Assembly: GCF_030450125.1 (NCBI RefSeq)
Contig: NZ_CP123923.1
Coordinates: forward strand, 1,426,001 to 1,490,000
Direction: 5' to 3'
From: Streptomyces sp. WP-1
GTDB lineage: Bacteria; Actinomycetota; Actinomycetes; Streptomycetales; Streptomycetaceae
DNA length: 64,000 bases
The notes below the pieces were generated by a model that was not told the DNA's origin, made no database searches, and was given only the letters and a program-made list of their open reading frames with translations. Shown here in pieces: positions 54,844-63,506 of the stretch. Each line of letters starts with the position of its first letter. The first letter of the stretch is position 1. The translations under genes and the position numbers were made by a program.

Positions 54844-55541
54844 GGGGGCCCGCCCGCCGTCGCCTCCTTGAGCGCCCTGCGGCACAGGCCGTCCGCGTGC
54901 CGGGTGGTCTCCGGGAGGCGGTAGGCGGGGGTGAGGGCCAGCGTGTGGGCGAGGGCATTGGCCAAGGACACCCGGTGGCCGACGGAGACGAAGACGGGTT
55001 TGACGCCGTCGCGGGTACGAAGGGCGCGGCCGACCTCCTCGGCCCCGGCGAGCAGCGGTGCGGAGCTGCCGCGGGCGGGCGCGGGCTCGTCGTACGTGAA
55101 GGTGAAGGGGTTCTTGGCGACGCCGATGGCGGGCAGTCCGGTGACGACGCCCAGATGGCTCGCCAGGCCGAAGCGGCGGGGGTGGGCGAGGCCGTAGCCG
55201 TCGCACACCACCAGGCCGGGCGCGCAGGGCAGGGCTTCCAGGGCGGCCAGGACCGCGGGCAGTTCGCGGAAGGCGAGCAGGCCGGGGACGTACGGGAAGG
55301 ACACCCGGCCGACGGCGGTCGACTCGGCGACGACCTCCAGGGTGGCGGCGTCCAGGACGACGGCCGCGGCGGCGACCAGGTCGCGCTCGTCGTCGTAGGC
55401 CACGTCGACCCCGGTCACCCGGCCCGTGCCCGGCGGCGGTCCGGGCTCGTCGAGCACCACCCGGCCGCGCAGTTCGTCCTGGACCGCGCGGGCCTGCGCC
55501 TCCGTGGCGGGCCAGCCCGCCGGTATGCCTACGGTCGTCAT
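54792..55541 (-). CDS. nfi: endonuclease V (deoxyinosine-specific)
   Basis: 249 residues, Nfi fold: catalytic Asp ~46 in TGVDVAYDD, FPYVPGLLAFRE (substrate wedge), and VCDGYGLAHPRRFGLASHLG (second Asp and the base pocket). Nicks DNA at the second phosphodiester 3' of deoxyinosine. No Shine-Dalgarno upstream of ATG 55541, possibly leaderless. The C-terminus extends into the convergent small gene. Confidence 0.93.
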   Translation of the reverse strand: MTTVGIPAGWPATEAQARAVQDELRGRVVLDEPGPPPGTGRVTGVDVAYDDERDLVAAAAVVLDAATLEVVAESTAVGRVSFPYVPGLLAFRELPAVLAALEALPCAPGLVVCDGYGLAHPRRFGLASHLGVVTGLPAIGVAKNPFTFTYDEPAPARGSSAPLLAGAEEVGRALRTRDGVKPVFVSVGHRVSLANALAHTLALTPAYRLPETTRHADGLCRRALKEATAGGPPQSSASRQTPTSWYPES

Positions 55542-55601
55542 GAGGGCCGACTGTACGTGCCCGCCCCGGGCCGCCCCGCCCCCGGGGTTAGGCTCGCGAT
55601 C

Positions 55602-55898
55602 ATGTTCGTACTGGAGCTGACCTACACCGCGCCGCTCGACGCCGTGAACGCCCTGCACGCCGACCACATGGCGTGGCTGGCGGAGCAGTTCGACAAGGGC
55701 GTCTTCCTGGCGTCGGGGCGCAAGAACCCGCGCGACGGCGGGGTGATCCTGGCCGTCGCCGAGGACCGCGCCCGCATCGAGGAGATCGTCGCGGCCGATC
55801 CGTACACCGTCGGCGAGGTGTGCGCCTACCGGATCACGGAGTTCATCGCCACCACGACGGTCCCGGAGCTGGCCCGGTACCGGCAGATCCCGGCCTGA
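55602..55898 (+). CDS. YciI-family protein
   Basis: 98 residues. The YciI fold with conserved His and Asp in LHADHMAWLAEQF (~19-31) and GGVILAVAEDRARIEEIV later. YciI-like proteins resemble dehydrogenase/hydrolase pockets, but most have no known substrate. Monocistronic, divergent from nfi. Confidence 0.88.
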   Translation: MFVLELTYTAPLDAVNALHADHMAWLAEQFDKGVFLASGRKNPRDGGVILAVAEDRARIEEIVAADPYTVGEVCAYRITEFIATTTVPELARYRQIPA

Positions 55899-55910
55899 GG
55901 CGCGCGTCCG

Positions 55911-56249
55911 TCAGCCCTTCTTGGCGTTCAGCGCGCGCTGGAGCTGGTCCTTGTTCATGTTCGAACGGCCCTCGATGCCGCGCTGCTTCGCCTCGTTGTA
56001 CAGCTGGTCGCGGGTCGGGCCCTGGGGGCCGGTCCGGTTGCCCGACCGCTGGCCGCCGCGCTTGCCCGACGACATGTCCTGGGTCGAGGTGCGGCTCGCC
56101 GTCCGGGACTCGCCGGACCGGGCGCGCTCCTTGTTGACGGTCCGCGCGGCGATCTCCTTCGCGCGTCCCGCGCTCTCGCCCCGGTCCTGCGCGCTCTCCT
56201 TGATGTGCTCGTACTGGCGTTCGCGCTTGGGGCTGGAACCGGCCGGCAT
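55911..56249 (-). CDS. small basic protein with Rho-N-like C-terminus
   Basis: 112 residues, highly charged. The C-terminus (PTRDQLYNEAKQRGIEGRSN and NKDQLQRALNAKKG) resembles the short Rho N-terminal/SAP-like helix pair found in Streptomyces 'plasmid stabilisation' annotated proteins; the first ~65 residues look disordered (RGESAGRAKEIAARTVNKER). GGAG lies 5 nt before ATG 56249. Possible nucleic-acid binding; function unknown. Confidence 0.75.
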   Translation of the reverse strand: MPAGSSPKRERQYEHIKESAQDRGESAGRAKEIAARTVNKERARSGESRTASRTSTQDMSSGKRGGQRSGNRTGPQGPTRDQLYNEAKQRGIEGRSNMNKDQLQRALNAKKG

Positions 56250-56345
56250 GGTCACTCCTTTCGACTCGAAGGCCCGTACGAGCGGTCTCCAAGGGCCCGT
56301 ACGACGCCTTCGGGGCGCGAGTACCCGGCTGTCGGCGCGCCTACC

Positions 56346-57473
56346 TCACCGTTCCAGCCGGGCCACCCTGCCCTGCTCGCCGGCCGCCCAGCAGCCGAGG
56401 TCGGGGGTGCAGGAGACGGTGTCGTACGAACCGGTGCCGATGGTGCGCCAGGTGCGCCCGCCGTCCGTGGTCAGGTCGGTGCCGGTGGGGCCGACGGCGA
56501 GCGCCGAGGCGCGGCTGTGCGGGAGCCAGGCGGCGCCGGAGCGGTAGGCGGGCGGGGGTGTGGCGGACGGCTGCCAGGTGCGGCCCCCGTCCCTGGTGAC
56601 GGCGGCGGCCTGCGGCGAGGGCTGGTCGGCGCGGTAGTCGCCGCCGACGGCGAGGCCGTGGGCGCGGTCGCGGAAGGCGAGCGCGAAGACCCCGCGGGCC
56701 GGGTCGCCGGCCGGCACCGGAGTGTCGGCGGCGGTCCAGGTGAGACCGCGGTCGGCGGAGTGCAGGACCCGCGCGCGGGCGCCGCCGCCGGTGGCCAGCC
56801 AGACGTCCCTGGCTCCGGAGGTGACCAGGCACTGCCCGCTCGCCGCGAAGCCCGCCTCGCCGTCCAGGGCGGGCGGCATCCCGGCCGGGGGCAGCACCCG
56901 CCAGGAGCGGCCGCCGTCGCTGGTGGACAGGATGCGGAACCTCCCGTCCACGGGGTCGCCCATGGCGAGGCCGTGGCGGCGGTCGAAGAAGGCCATGCAG
57001 TCGTAGAACGCGTCCGGGTCGGTGTTGCGGAAGGACTCCGTCCAGCTCGCCCCGCCGTCGTCGGTGCGGTACACCCGGGACGCCTCGCCCTCGCCGATGG
57101 CCAGGACCACCGCGTGCCGCGCGTCGAACGCCTCGACGTCCCGGAACTCCAGTCCGGCCGCGCCGGGCGGCGAGACATCGCGCCAGGAGGTGCCGCCGTC
57201 CCGGGTGAGCAGCACGGTGCCGGCGGTGCCGGCCAGCCAGGCGGTGTGCCGGTCGACGGCGGCCAGGCCCCGGTAGCGGACCTGCGGGGTGCCGGGGTCC
57301 TTCGCCGCCCAGTGCACGCCCTGATGCCGGTCGAGCGCGGCGGCCGACGGGACGGTCAGCGCGGCCAGCGCCGCGCCGCACGCGACTCCCGCCGCCGTGA
57401 GCCTGCTCACCCGCCGCAGGTTTCGCGCGTCCCTCATGTCCCGCTTGTCCCTCGTGCTCCCCATGCGCCTCAT
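56346..57473 (-). CDS. secreted YCF48/BNR-like beta-propeller protein
   Basis: 375 residues. A signal peptide follows Arg-rich leader residues (RLTAAGVACGAALAALTVPS). Repeated TRDGGTSW / TDDGGASW / TSDGGRSW / TRDGGRTW / TTDGGRTW blades indicate a photosystem-stability-factor-type (YCF48/BNR) propeller. Could be a secreted assembly factor or glycan-binding propeller; no catalytic residues seen. Start uncertain: ATG 57473, 57464 or 57437. Confidence 0.85.
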   Translation of the reverse strand: MRRMGSTRDKRDMRDARNLRRVSRLTAAGVACGAALAALTVPSAAALDRHQGVHWAAKDPGTPQVRYRGLAAVDRHTAWLAGTAGTVLLTRDGGTSWRDVSPPGAAGLEFRDVEAFDARHAVVLAIGEGEASRVYRTDDGGASWTESFRNTDPDAFYDCMAFFDRRHGLAMGDPVDGRFRILSTSDGGRSWRVLPPAGMPPALDGEAGFAASGQCLVTSGARDVWLATGGGARARVLHSADRGLTWTAADTPVPAGDPARGVFALAFRDRAHGLAVGGDYRADQPSPQAAAVTRDGGRTWQPSATPPPAYRSGAAWLPHSRASALAVGPTGTDLTTDGGRTWRTIGTGSYDTVSCTPDLGCWAAGEQGRVARLER

Positions 57474-57668
57474 GGCGGGCGAAGCTAGTCCACCGCCCGG
57501 TCGCCGTCCAGAGGGCCGGCTGCCGTGCCGCCGGGGGCGGTCCCGCGTGCATGAACGCGGTGACCGAGGTCACTCGTCCCCCAGGTGCACGTACCGGCCG
57601 GTTCCGACGTCTCACCCAGTGCCGGGAGTCACCAGGCCGCAGTCCAGCCGTCACGAGGGAGCAAGGCG

Positions 57669-58082
57669 TTGTCCACCGTCATCGAGCAGCCCGTAGAAGC
57701 CCGCCTCGTCGCCGCCGCGCCGCGTATGCAGAGCATTCCCGCCACGCTGCGGTACGACCGCTGCGACCCGTTCGCCGTGCGGATGACCTTCCCGGCCCCG
57801 GCCACCCTGGAAGGCGTCGAGGTCTGCTGGACCTTCGCCCGGGAGCTGCTCGCCGCCGGACTGCTCGCTCCCGAGGGCCAGGGCGACGTACGGGTGCGGC
57901 CGTACGGCTACGACCGCATCGTGCTGGAGTTCCACGCCCCCGAGGGCACCGCCGTCGTCCATGTGCGCGCGGGCGAGATACGCCGCTTCCTGGAGTCGAC
58001 CGGCGAACTGGTGCCGGTCGGCCTCGAACACCTCCAGCTGGACCTGGACCACCACCTGGCCGAACTGATGCGCGACGCCTGA
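57669..58082 (+). CDS. ssgD: SsgA-like sporulation/cell-division protein
   Basis: 137 residues. The SALP fold: LRYDRCDPFAVRMTF (~27-41), VEVCWTFARELLAAGL (~50) and GDVRVRP; C-terminal HLQLDLDHHLAELM. These proteins control septum and spore-wall assembly in sporulating actinomycetes. A TTG start with GGGAG upstream. The symbol rests on remembered position relative to other genes here and is tentative; other SALP members are similar. Confidence 0.85.
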   Translation: MSTVIEQPVEARLVAAAPRMQSIPATLRYDRCDPFAVRMTFPAPATLEGVEVCWTFARELLAAGLLAPEGQGDVRVRPYGYDRIVLEFHAPEGTAVVHVRAGEIRRFLESTGELVPVGLEHLQLDLDHHLAELMRDA

Positions 58083-58152
58083 CGGGGACGCCTCGCACGA
58101 CGGAGGACGGCGGCCGGGGCATGCGCACACGCGCGCCTCGCCGATAAATGCT

Positions 58153-58181
58153 TTGACTCCCTTCCGGGGTGCTCCTACCGT
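58153..58181 (+). promoter_or_regulatory. promoter of the ABC-F leader transcript
   Basis: TTGACT (58153-58158) and TACCGT (58176-58181) with a 17-nt spacer. An AT-rich ATAAATG directly precedes the -35 box, as in WhiB7/WblC-dependent promoters of ribosome-protection genes. Start expected near 58188. Confidence 0.6.
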
Positions 58182-58218
58182 TTACCTCGGTCCTGTTGTC
58201 GTCGATCGGAGAAGGACG

Positions 58219-58230
58219 TTGCTCGTCTGA
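58219..58230 (+). CDS. three-codon leader ORF (Met-Leu-Val)
   Basis: TTG CTC GTC TGA, preceded by an excellent GGAGAAGGA Shine-Dalgarno 2 nt upstream. Tiny upstream ORFs of this size control some ABC-F resistance genes by ribosome stalling. Only 5 nt separate its stop from the first arm of a long-range inverted repeat. Confidence 0.55.
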   Translation: MLV

Positions 58231-58235
58231 GGTTC

Positions 58236-58369
58236 GGAGACACCGCGTCGCACCGGTGAGGTGTGCGTGGCGTACGACCCTCGGCGTTCGAGCCGTCCTC
58301 CGGCACAGGCCCTTTTTTCTTTTGTACGGCCTCCGGGTGACCCTTCGGTTCCCGCCTCGCGGTGTCTCC
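58236..58369 (+). promoter_or_regulatory. structured ABC-F leader: long-range stem and U-run hairpin
   Basis: GGAGACACCGCG (58236-58247) is perfectly complementary to CGCGGTGTCTCC (58358-58369), 12 bp across 110 nt. Inside it, CCGG-cac-AGGCC (58300-58311) pairs with GGCCTCCGG (58328-58336), enclosing the U-rich run TTTTTTCTTT (58313-58322). A stalled ribosome on the leader ORF would cover the first arm. A ribosome-mediated attenuator is likely; the exact terminator stem was not resolved. Confidence 0.6.
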
Positions 58370-58412
58370 AGACGCGTCCGCGAAATCGCACCCACTCCCC
58401 CGCGAGGCCCCC

Positions 58413-60041
58413 ATGTCATCCGCGTCCTCCTCTTCCGTCACCCTCTCGTCCCTGTCCTTCGCCTGGCCCGACGGCACCACCGTGTTCGACGGGCTCGACC
58501 TCTCCTTCGGCCCCGGCAGGACCGGACTTGTCGGCGTCAACGGGTCCGGGAAATCCACCCTGTTGAAGCTCCTGGCGGGTGAACTCGCCCCGGCCGACGG
58601 CACCGTCAAGGTCATGGGCGAGGTCGGCTACCTCCCGCAGAACGTCACCCTGGACACCGCGCTCCGCGTGGACCAGGCCCTCGGCATCGCCGGGCAGCGG
58701 GCCGCGCTGCACGCCATCGAGGCGGGCGACGTGGCCGAAGGGCACTTCGAGACGGTCGGCGACGACTGGGACGTCGAGGAGCGCGCCCTGGTCACCCTCG
58801 GCGAACTCGGCCTGGACCGCATCGGCCTGGACCGCACCGTCGGCGAGGTCTCCGGCGGCGAGTCGGTACTGCTGCGGCTCGCGGCACTGCTGCTGCGCCG
58901 CCCGGACGTGCTGCTCCTGGACGAGCCCACCAACAACCTCGACCTGTACGCGCGCCGCCGCCTCCACCAGGCCGTCGCCGCCTGGCCCGGCGTGCTCGTC
59001 GTCGTCAGCCACGACCGTGAACTCCTCGACCTGGTCGACCAGATCGCGGAACTGCGCTCCGGCGAGGTGACCTGGTACGGCGGCAACTTCTCGGCCTACG
59101 AGGAGGCGCTGGCCCTCGAACAGGAGGCGGCCGAACGGATGGTGCGGGTCGCCGAGGCCGATGTGCGCAAACAGAAGCGCGAACTGTCCGACGCCCAGGT
59201 CAAGCTGGCCCGCCGCAAGCGGTACGGGCAGAAGATGTTCGAGTCGAAGCGCGAGCCGAAGATCGTGATGGGCGCCCGCAAACGCGCCGCCCAGGAGTCG
59301 GCGGGCAAGCACCGCATCATGCACGAGGAGCGCCTCGCCGAGGCCAAGGAGCGCCTGGACGACGCGGTGGACGCGGTGCGGGACGAGGACGAGATCCGCG
59401 TCGACCTGCCGTACACCGCCGTACCGCCGGGCCGGCAGGTGCTCACCCTGGAGAATCTGGCGATGGCCCACGGGGCGCGCGTCGAGGGCGTCCTCGATCT
59501 GCGCGGCCCGGAGCGGATCGCGCTGGTCGGGCGCAACGGCGCGGGCAAGACGACGCTGCTGCGCACGGTCGCCGGGGAGCTGGCACCGACCGAGGGCACC
59601 GTCACCGCGCATGTCCCGCTGCGGTTCCTGCCCCAGCGCCTGGACGTGCTGGACGACGAGCTGACGGTCGCCCAGAACGTGGCCCGGTTCGCGCCGGGCG
59701 CCACCAACAACCGGGTCCGGGCGCGTCTGGCCCGCTTCCTGTTCCGGGGCGCCCGCGCCGACCAGCGGGCGGCCACCCTGTCCGGCGGCGAGCGCTTCCG
59801 GGCCGCGCTGGCCGCGCTGATGCTGGCCGAACCGGCGCCCCAGCTGCTGCTGCTCGACGAGCCGACCAACAACCTCGACCTGGCGAGCGTGCGCCAGCTC
59901 ACCTCGGCCCTGGACTCGTACGAGGGCGCGCTGCTGGTGGCCGGCCACGACCTGCCGTTCCTGGAGTCGATCGGCATCACCCGCTGGCTGCTGATGGCGG
60001 ACGGCGAGCTGACGGAGGTCGCGCCGGAGGAGGTGGGCTAG
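58413..60041 (+). CDS. ABC-F family ATPase with regulated leader (likely antibiotic-resistance type)
   Basis: 542 residues, two ATPase domains, no membrane segments. Walker A is GVNGSGKST (~40) and GRNGAGKTT (~380); signatures VSGGESVLLRLA and LSGGERFRAAL; Walker B VLLLDEPTNNLDLYARR and LLLDEPTNNLDLAS. The interdomain linker (~245-310, VRKQKRELSDAQVKLARRKR) is long and basic, as in ribosome-protection ABC-F proteins. The leader ORF and WblC-type promoter fit drug-inducible expression. GAGG lies 5 nt before ATG 58413. Which drugs it counters is not predictable. Confidence 0.88.
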   Translation: MSSASSSSVTLSSLSFAWPDGTTVFDGLDLSFGPGRTGLVGVNGSGKSTLLKLLAGELAPADGTVKVMGEVGYLPQNVTLDTALRVDQALGIAGQRAALHAIEAGDVAEGHFETVGDDWDVEERALVTLGELGLDRIGLDRTVGEVSGGESVLLRLAALLLRRPDVLLLDEPTNNLDLYARRRLHQAVAAWPGVLVVVSHDRELLDLVDQIAELRSGEVTWYGGNFSAYEEALALEQEAAERMVRVAEADVRKQKRELSDAQVKLARRKRYGQKMFESKREPKIVMGARKRAAQESAGKHRIMHEERLAEAKERLDDAVDAVRDEDEIRVDLPYTAVPPGRQVLTLENLAMAHGARVEGVLDLRGPERIALVGRNGAGKTTLLRTVAGELAPTEGTVTAHVPLRFLPQRLDVLDDELTVAQNVARFAPGATNNRVRARLARFLFRGARADQRAATLSGGERFRAALAALMLAEPAPQLLLLDEPTNNLDLASVRQLTSALDSYEGALLVAGHDLPFLESIGITRWLLMADGELTEVAPEEVG

Positions 60042-60190
60042 AGGACCGGCGACGCGAGGACGGCGGAGCATCTCAGGAGGGCCACAGCCTGGTGACGAGG
60101 GTTTTGTCCTGGGCACGTCGGACTGCATGATGGCGGACCGGCGTCGCACCCGCGGCGCAGGCACCGCATCCCCGACCGGAAAGGCCCGTC

Positions 60191-60967
60191 GTGCCCAGCA
60201 AGAAGGCCCTCGTCCGCCGCCCGAGCCCCCGTCTCGCCGAGGGCCTGGTGACCTATGCCGAGCGGCAGAAGGTCGACGTCGGGCTCGCCACCGAGCAGTG
60301 GGAGGCGTACGTCGAGGCACTGCGGGCGCACGGCTGGGAGACGTTCGAGGTCGAACCGGCCGACGACTGCCCGGACTCGGTGTTCGTGGAGGACACCGTC
60401 GTCCTGTTCCGCAATGTCGCGCTGATCACCCGGCCGGGCAGTGCGTCCCGCCGCCCGGAGACCGCCGGCGTGGAGGAGGCGGTGGCCGGCCTCGGCTGCT
60501 CGGTGAACTGGGTCTGGGACCCGGGCACTCTGGACGGCGGCGACGTCCTGAAGGTCGGCGACACGGTCTATGTCGGCCGCAGCGGGCGCACCGACGCGGC
60601 CGGTGTGCAGCAGGTGCGGGCCGCGTTCGAGCCGCTGGGCGCCCGGGTGGTGGCCGTACCGGTGAGCAAGGTGCTGCATCTGAAGTCGGCCGTGACCGCG
60701 CTGCCGGACGGCACCGTCGTGGGGCACATTCCTAAGGTGGACCGGCCCTCGCTGTTCCCCGGTTTCCTGTCGGTGCCCGAGGAGTCCGGCGCGCACCTGG
60801 TGCTGCTCGGCGGGCACAGGCTGCTGATGGCGGCGAGCGCCCCGAAGACCGCCGAGCTGCTCACCGACCTCGGCTACGAGGTGGTCACCGTGGACATCGG
60901 CGAGTTCGAGAAGCTGGAGGGTTCGGTGACGTGCCTGTCCGTACGACTGCGGGGGCTGTACGCCTGA
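60191..60967 (+). CDS. dimethylargininase / amidinotransferase-family hydrolase
   Basis: 258 residues, the pentein fold of DDAH. Glu in FVEDTVVL (~67), His in KVLHLKSAV (~163) and nucleophile Cys ~248 in EGSVTCLSV form the catalytic triad; DGGDVLKVG binds the substrate. It converts N-omega-methylarginine to citrulline and methylamine, though arginine-type substrates vary in this family. GGAAAGG lies upstream of the GTG start. Confidence 0.92.
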   Translation: MPSKKALVRRPSPRLAEGLVTYAERQKVDVGLATEQWEAYVEALRAHGWETFEVEPADDCPDSVFVEDTVVLFRNVALITRPGSASRRPETAGVEEAVAGLGCSVNWVWDPGTLDGGDVLKVGDTVYVGRSGRTDAAGVQQVRAAFEPLGARVVAVPVSKVLHLKSAVTALPDGTVVGHIPKVDRPSLFPGFLSVPEESGAHLVLLGGHRLLMAASAPKTAELLTDLGYEVVTVDIGEFEKLEGSVTCLSVRLRGLYA

Positions 60968-61045
60968 CCGGGTGGACGCCGCCCTCCGAAAGCCCCGGGA
61001 CCGACGTGTCCTGGGGCTGTTCCGTATGCCCGGTCACCCTGACGC

Positions 61046-61063
61046 ACCCCCTGATCAGGGGGT
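61046..61063. promoter_or_regulatory. perfect 18-bp palindrome
   Basis: ACCCCCTGATCAGGGGGT lies between the DDAH stop and the desaturase operator array. It could be a terminator (7-bp stem, GATC loop) for the upstream gene or a regulator site. Confidence 0.5.
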
Positions 61064-61080
61064 CTCTTACGGCGACTTAA

Positions 61081-61126
61081 CCTACGGTTTCGTAACCTAC
61101 GGATTCGTAGCTTACGATCACGTAGG
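61081..61126. promoter_or_regulatory. three tandem 15-bp operator-like dyads upstream of the desaturase
   Basis: Copies begin at 61081 (CCTACGGTTTCGTAA), 61096 (CCTACGGATTCGTAG) and 61111 (CTTACGATCACGTAG). Each is a short inverted repeat TACG-N4-CGTA and the period is exactly 15 bp. They end 70 bp before the desaturase GTG. A TetR/FadR-like lipid regulator is the obvious candidate binder. Confidence 0.7.
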
Positions 61127-61195
61127 TTTCCCGGCACCGCTCGCCGGTACCCCTCGTTTGTGCTCTCCCCTGTTCGGCGTCCCCCTGGAGTTCCC

Positions 61196-62173
61196 GTGAC
61201 GATCACTTCCCCCCATCTCGGCAGCCCGTCCGTCTGGACCGACGCCCGGCTGCTGTACGCCCTGGAGGAAGTGGTGGAAGGGGAGTTGAACCGGCATCTG
61301 AAGGTCGCCAAGGACTGGATGCCGCACGAGTACGTGCCCTGGGGCGACGGGCGCAACTTCCCGGGCCTGTTCGAGGACGGGGAGGCGTGGGCGAAGGACC
61401 AGTCCAAGGTGACCGAGATCGGTCGTACGGCGCTGGTCGTCAACCTGCTGACCGAGGACAACCTGCCCAGCTACCACCATGAGATCGCCAGCCTGTTCGG
61501 CCGCGACGGCGCGTGGGGCACGTGGGTGCACCGCTGGACGGCCGAGGAGGGCCGGCACGGCATCGTGATGCGGGACTATCTGCTCGCCTCGCGCGCGGTG
61601 GACCCGGACCAGCTGGAGCGGTTCCGCATGGCGCACATGAGCGAGGGTTTCGAGTCCGACAACCGGCACTCGATGCTGCACTCGGTCGCCTATGTCGCCT
61701 TCCAGGAGCTGGCCACCCGGATCTCGCACCGCAACGCGGGCCATCAGTCCGGTGACCCGGTGTGCGACCGCATGCTCGCCCGGATCGCGACCGACGAGAA
61801 CCTGCACATGGTGTTCTACCGGAACCTGCTCAAGGCGGCGTTCGAGCTGGCGCCCGACCTGACGATGCGGGCGGTCCGGGACGTCGTCGTCGACTTCCGG
61901 ATGCCCGGACACGGCATTCCCGGTTTCGAGCGGGCCGCCGCGCAGATGGCGATCGGCGAGGTCTACAACCTGCGCATCCACCACGACGACGTGCTCCAGC
62001 CGGTGCTGCGCTTCCTGAAGGTCATGGAGCTGGACGGCCTCGGCCCCGAGGGGCGGCGGGCGCAGGAGGAAGTCGGTCTGTACATGGGCGGTCTGGACAT
62101 GGAGGCGGCCCGGTTCGACGAGAAGCTGGCGGCGCGCAAGGCGCGGATGGCGGCGCGGGCCGCCGGCCACTGA
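61196..62173 (+). CDS. acyl-[acyl-carrier-protein] desaturase (diiron)
   Basis: 325 residues, soluble four-helix-bundle diiron family. Iron ligands in EDNLPSYHHE (~88), RWTAEEGRHG (~120) and ATDENLHMVFY (~198) match the E/D-ExxH pattern of stearoyl-ACP desaturases. Likely introduces a double bond into acyl-ACP or acyl-CoA. GGAG lies 5 nt before the GTG at 61196. The three operator dyads and a palindrome upstream suggest tight regulation by lipid status. Confidence 0.92.
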   Translation: MTITSPHLGSPSVWTDARLLYALEEVVEGELNRHLKVAKDWMPHEYVPWGDGRNFPGLFEDGEAWAKDQSKVTEIGRTALVVNLLTEDNLPSYHHEIASLFGRDGAWGTWVHRWTAEEGRHGIVMRDYLLASRAVDPDQLERFRMAHMSEGFESDNRHSMLHSVAYVAFQELATRISHRNAGHQSGDPVCDRMLARIATDENLHMVFYRNLLKAAFELAPDLTMRAVRDVVVDFRMPGHGIPGFERAAAQMAIGEVYNLRIHHDDVLQPVLRFLKVMELDGLGPEGRRAQEEVGLYMGGLDMEAARFDEKLAARKARMAARAAGH

Positions 62174-62218
62174 TCGAGCCGGTCACCGGCCGGCCGGCGC
62201 CCGGTCGCGGGCGGCCGG

Positions 62219-62464
62219 TCAGCCGGAGGTGCGGCGCAGCGCGAGGCGTTCCTTCTCGGACAGCCCGCCCCAGACGCCGAAGCGCTCGTCGTTGGCGAGG
62301 GCGTACTCCAGGCAGGCCGGGCGCAGCTCGCACATCCCGCAGATGCGCTTCGCCTCGCGGACCGAGCTGCCCGGCTCGGGGAAGAAGAAGTCCGGCCCCG
62401 TCTGCGCGCACAGGGCCTGCGCCTGCCAGGTGGGGTCGGCCGGGGTGATGGTGTCGAGGTGCAT
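62219..62464 (-). CDS. WhiB-like iron-sulfur regulator
   Basis: 81 residues. Four Fe-S ligands: Cys19, 42, 45 and 51 (C-x22-C-x2-C-x5-C), then FGVWGGLSEKERLALRR with the G(V/I)WGG turn and basic C-terminus. Resembles the small WhiB/WhmD and WblJ-like group that binds the primary sigma factor. ATG 62464 is used; ATG 62476 would add four residues. Neither has a clear Shine-Dalgarno. Confidence 0.92.
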   Translation of the reverse strand: MHLDTITPADPTWQAQALCAQTGPDFFFPEPGSSVREAKRICGMCELRPACLEYALANDERFGVWGGLSEKERLALRRTSG

Positions 62465-62720
62465 GGCCAGGATCATGCCGATCGGCGAAAAACGTTCGAT
62501 CAACGCGCGCTCAACGCCGTCGTCGGGGCCCCCGGCCGCATCGATGATGCTCCGGGGGGCCGGCCGGTTGCACGGCGGCGCGCGGAATTCTCGAAAACCC
62601 GGCGGACATGCGGGATCACCGAAGGTGAGGGCGCGCCCCGGCGGTACTCCGGCGGCGGTTGTCAGTGGGCGGTGCCAGACTCGGCAGTGCACGGGACGGG
62701 ACCCTTCGAGGAGGGCGGCA

Positions 62721-63506
62721 ATGCTCACCACCGATTTCGTCGACGGCGCGCCGAACTGGCTCGACCTCGGCGCACCGGACATCGACGGCGCGCGCTCCTT
62801 CTACGGCTCCCTGTTCGGCTGGCACTTCGAGTCGGCGGGCCCGGACGCCGGGGGGTACGGCTTCTTCCAGCTGGACGGGAAGACCGTCGCGGGTGGCATG
62901 CAGTGCGGGCCCGGTCAGGGGCCGCCCGCCTGGACGCTGTACTTCAGGACCCCGGACGCCGCGGCGACCGCCCGTGCGGTCGAACAGGCCCGTGGACAGG
63001 TGCTGTTCGGGCCGGTGGACGTGATGGGCCAAGGGCACATGGCGGTCCTCGGCGACCGGGCCGGTGTGCGGTTCGGGGTCTGGCAGCCCGGCCGGACCGA
63101 GGGCGTGGACGTGGCGGACGCGCCGGGCGCGCTGTGCTGGGCCGAGCTGCACACCCCGGACATCGCGGCGGCGGCGGCCTTCTACCACCGGGTGCTGGGC
63201 CTGGAGACCTCCGGTGTGTCCTTCCCGGGCGGTGTGTACACGTGCGTGAACCCGGCGGGCGCCGGGGAGGACGCGATGTTCGGCGGGATGGTGCCGCTGG
63301 CCCGGGCGGCGGACGAGCCGTACTGGCTGCCGTACTTCGCGGTCGAGGACACGGACGCGATCACGGCCGAGGCGCAGCGGCTCGGCGGCTCGGTGCGCGC
63401 CCCGGCCGTGACGGTCGAGGGCGTGGGGCGCATGGCCGGGCTGGCCGATCCGTACGGCGCGCGGTTCGCGGTGATCAGGAGCGAGCGGGCGCGGGCGCGG
63501 GGGTGA
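62721..63506 (+). CDS. two-domain VOC (glyoxalase-like) protein
   Basis: 261 residues with two glyoxalase/bleomycin-resistance folds: NWLDLGAPDIDGARSFYGSL (~12-31) and CWAELHTPDIAAAAAFYHRV (~138-157), each ending in a conserved (D/G)xxGxxFxV segment (GVRFGVWQ; GARFAVIR). Relatives include CFP-30B-like hydroxylases/resistance proteins; no substrate can be assigned. GAGGAGGG precedes ATG 62721. Confidence 0.88.
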   Translation: MLTTDFVDGAPNWLDLGAPDIDGARSFYGSLFGWHFESAGPDAGGYGFFQLDGKTVAGGMQCGPGQGPPAWTLYFRTPDAAATARAVEQARGQVLFGPVDVMGQGHMAVLGDRAGVRFGVWQPGRTEGVDVADAPGALCWAELHTPDIAAAAAFYHRVLGLETSGVSFPGGVYTCVNPAGAGEDAMFGGMVPLARAADEPYWLPYFAVEDTDAITAEAQRLGGSVRAPAVTVEGVGRMAGLADPYGARFAVIRSERARARG

